Shown one piece after another: positions 4,986 through 6,345 of a stretch of DNA of 6,345 nucleotides. Source of the DNA: Deltaproteobacteria bacterium. Lineage in GTDB: Bacteria > Desulfobacterota > GWC2-55-46. The position numbers and the translations under genes were made by a program. The stretch lies in NCBI GenBank assembly GCA_016218095.1, contig JACREV010000101.1:1-6345 (forward strand), in the 5' to 3' direction. Below the pieces are notes generated by a model that worked only from the letters and a program-made list of their open reading frames with translations, ran no database searches and was not told the DNA's origin. Positions within the stretch are counted from its first letter, which is position 1; the number at the start of each line of letters is the position of its first letter.

Positions 4986-6345
4986 TCAGTCATTGGCAGG
5001 TCTCAACACCCGCGCGGCCTCGAACTCCCTCGCCGCATCGTCGGCCCATCCCTTTCTTTCGTATATGCGGGCGAGCTCGTAATGGGAATCCGCCCTCCCC
5101 GGCTCGATCCTTGCCGCCTCCTCGAACTCCCTTAAAGCGTCCTCGTCCATGCCGAGCTTGAGATACGCGATGCCCAGGTCGTGGCGCGTCCCGGCCTTAT
5201 CCGGCCTCTGCCCAAGAGAGGCCCGGTAGGCCATCGCCGCGTCATTGTAGAGCCCTCCGGCGAAGTAAGCCGAGCCGAGGTTATACAAGGCGACCGCATC
5301 CGGGCTGAATGAGACGGCCTTCTCGAACTCGGTTATCGAGTCGTTTACAAGGCCCCTCCGGAGGTACACGTCACCGAGGCTCGCGTGCGGGCGGGCCTTC
5401 AAGGGGCTCTTAGCTATCGCGTCCTTCCATAAGGCCGCGTCGTCCCTCCAGACCTCGTTCCTCAGATACGCGGCCCCGCCGAGCGGGATGGCGAGCAGGA
5501 CGGCGAGGACGACCCCGAAGGCCGCGTTCGACCCCCTCTTCAAAAACCTCTCTTTCAAAAAGAAAATGAGAGCGCCGAAGGCGACGAACGCGCCTATTGA
5601 AGGAAGATAGAGCCTGTGCTCGAATATCACGTCCTGTATCGGTATGAACGACGATTCGATCGAGATCGTTATGAAGAACCAGAAGACCCCGGCCGAGACG
5701 AGGGAGAGAAAGGCGTTCCTCCTCTTTCTCGAAATCACGAAAAGACAGACGGCTCCGGCGAGGGTCGAAAGCAGGAATAGAAAAGAGGCGAGGACGCCAG
5801 GCGCGAAGATGGAGTTGTAAAGCGGGTAGCTGTAGTCGATGTTCTGCCCTATCGGCAGGACGAGGAGCCTTAAGTATGTCACTATGACCCGGAGCTCCGT
5901 CACGAAGTACGAGTACGGGGAGAGCCCCGTCATCTCAAGGAGCTGTTTCCTCAAGATGTTGGAGCTTACCCCCGCGCCTTCCGCCGAAGGCGCGCTCAAG
6001 ACCATCAAGGGTATTATGAGCATTACGAAGAGGAACGGGATGACCCGGAAGAGCCTCTTTTTATACGGCCCCTCGTAGAAGGCCGTCTCGTAGAGGAGTA
6101 TGACGAGCGGCAGGGTAAAGGCTATCTCCTTCGTAAATTGAGCGCATACTGCCGAGACTAACGAGAGTGCATAGATAAGCGCGCCGCCTTTTTCGCGCGC
6201 CCTCCACGCGATATAAGAGGCGAGCGAGAGGAGATAGAAGAGGGTCGCGAGAGAGGCGAACCTCTGTGTTATGTATGTAACGGCCTGCGTCTGCACGGGG
6301 TGGACGGCGAACATGACGGATGAAAGAACGGCTACTCCGAAGGCC
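4986..6345 (-). CDS. TMTC-like multi-spanning membrane protein with C-terminal TPRs (5' end missing)
   Basis: The frame stays open to the right edge. Ten codons upstream of the first visible ATG (6312-6314) read AFGVAVLSSV and continue the family sequence, so that ATG is internal and the true start lies beyond the window. Residues are numbered from it. FAVHPVQTQAVTYITQR (2-18) is the loop signature shared with eukaryotic TMTC proteins and bacterial PMT-like proteins. Other typical motifs are QFTKEIAFTLPLVILLYE (59-76) and FEHRLYLPSIGAFVAFG (231-247). About eight or nine hydrophobic helices lie between 18 and 282. After RNEVWRDDAALWKDAI (285-300), four TPRs follow at about 307-340, 341-373, 374-407 and 408-441. 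TMTC relatives are GT-C-fold mannosyltransferases using lipid-linked sugar. The acidic catalytic motif would lie in the missing N-terminal part, so activity cannot be judged and the substrate is unknown. The TPRs may dock partner proteins. It converges on lptG with a 2-base gap; the pairing implies no shared function. Confidence 0.8.
   Translation of the reverse strand, partial: AFGVAVLSSVMFAVHPVQTQAVTYITQRFASLATLFYLLSLASYIAWRAREKGGALIYALSLVSAVCAQFTKEIAFTLPLVILLYETAFYEGPYKKRLFRVIPFLFVMLIIPLMVLSAPSAEGAGVSSNILRKQLLEMTGLSPYSYFVTELRVIVTYLRLLVLPIGQNIDYSYPLYNSIFAPGVLASFLFLLSTLAGAVCLFVISRKRRNAFLSLVSAGVFWFFITISIESSFIPIQDVIFEHRLYLPSIGAFVAFGALIFFLKERFLKRGSNAAFGVVLAVLLAIPLGGAAYLRNEVWRDDAALWKDAIAKSPLKARPHASLGDVYLRRGLVNDSITEFEKAVSFSPDAVALYNLGSAYFAGGLYNDAAMAYRASLGQRPDKAGTRHDLGIAYLKLGMDEDALREFEEAARIEPGRADSHYELARIYERKGWADDAAREFEAARVLRPAND
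5973..5994. repeat. Perfect 9-bp inverted repeat inside the TMTC-like gene
   Basis: CGCGCCTTC (5973-5981) and GAAGGCGCG (5986-5994) form a 9-bp stem around the loop CGCC. It lies in the stretch encoding the polar loop SAPSAEGAG, with no T-run on either side. It may be chance in G/C-rich DNA, a local mRNA structure or a dispersed repeat unit; no second copy is seen in this window. Confidence 0.4.

Noticed and set aside
1..6345. CRISPR array, insertion-sequence ends or plasmid origin
   Set aside because: I saw no regularly spaced repeats, transposase motifs, terminal inverted repeats or iterons anywhere in the window.

Overview
The window looks like a piece of a Gram-negative, LPS-making bacterial chromosome, because it carries lptF and lptG. 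It falls into two compositional halves. By hand count, bases 301-360 are about 47% G+C and bases 3001-3060 about 63%. The right-hand genes use many G/C third positions, but also AGG (Arg) and ATA (Ile) codons. Both tRNA genes encode their CCA ends. This mix fits Desulfobacterota- or Nitrospirota-like lineages, but that is only an impression and the phylum cannot be fixed from this sequence.

Layout. Bases 1-1741 look like one end of an integrated mobile element that continues off the left edge. They hold the 3' end of a gene joining a nuclease-like domain to an excisionase-type helix-turn-helix (1-543), followed by a complete tyrosine recombinase (624-1727). The recombinase stop codon sits inside a strong hairpin. 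That hairpin also serves as terminator for two host tRNA genes transcribed from the opposite strand: tRNA-Lys(UUU) at 1849-1924 and tRNA-Glu(UUC) at 1742-1817. A near-consensus promoter at 1955-1982 reads into the tRNA pair. The 3' part of tRNA-Glu is the likely attachment site.

The G+C-rich backbone starts right of the tRNAs. An orphan HEPN-domain gene (2072-2455, minus strand) comes first. A 291-base region without genes (2456-2746) holds candidate divergent promoters, paired hairpins over the HEPN ribosome binding site and one further dyad. An overlapping lptF-lptG operon follows (2747-4983, plus strand). It encodes the two membrane subunits of the LptB2FG lipopolysaccharide extractor, and its first gene appears to be translated from a leaderless message. 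Facing it, with 2 bases between the stop codons, is a TMTC-like multi-spanning membrane protein with C-terminal TPRs. Its 5' end lies beyond the right edge (4986-6345, minus strand).

How the parts work together. The HTH-fusion protein and the integrase plausibly form the integration/excision module of the element docked at tRNA-Glu. LptF and LptG act together in outer-membrane biogenesis. The TMTC-like protein has the sequence hallmarks of a GT-C-like membrane protein, but its substrate is unknown.
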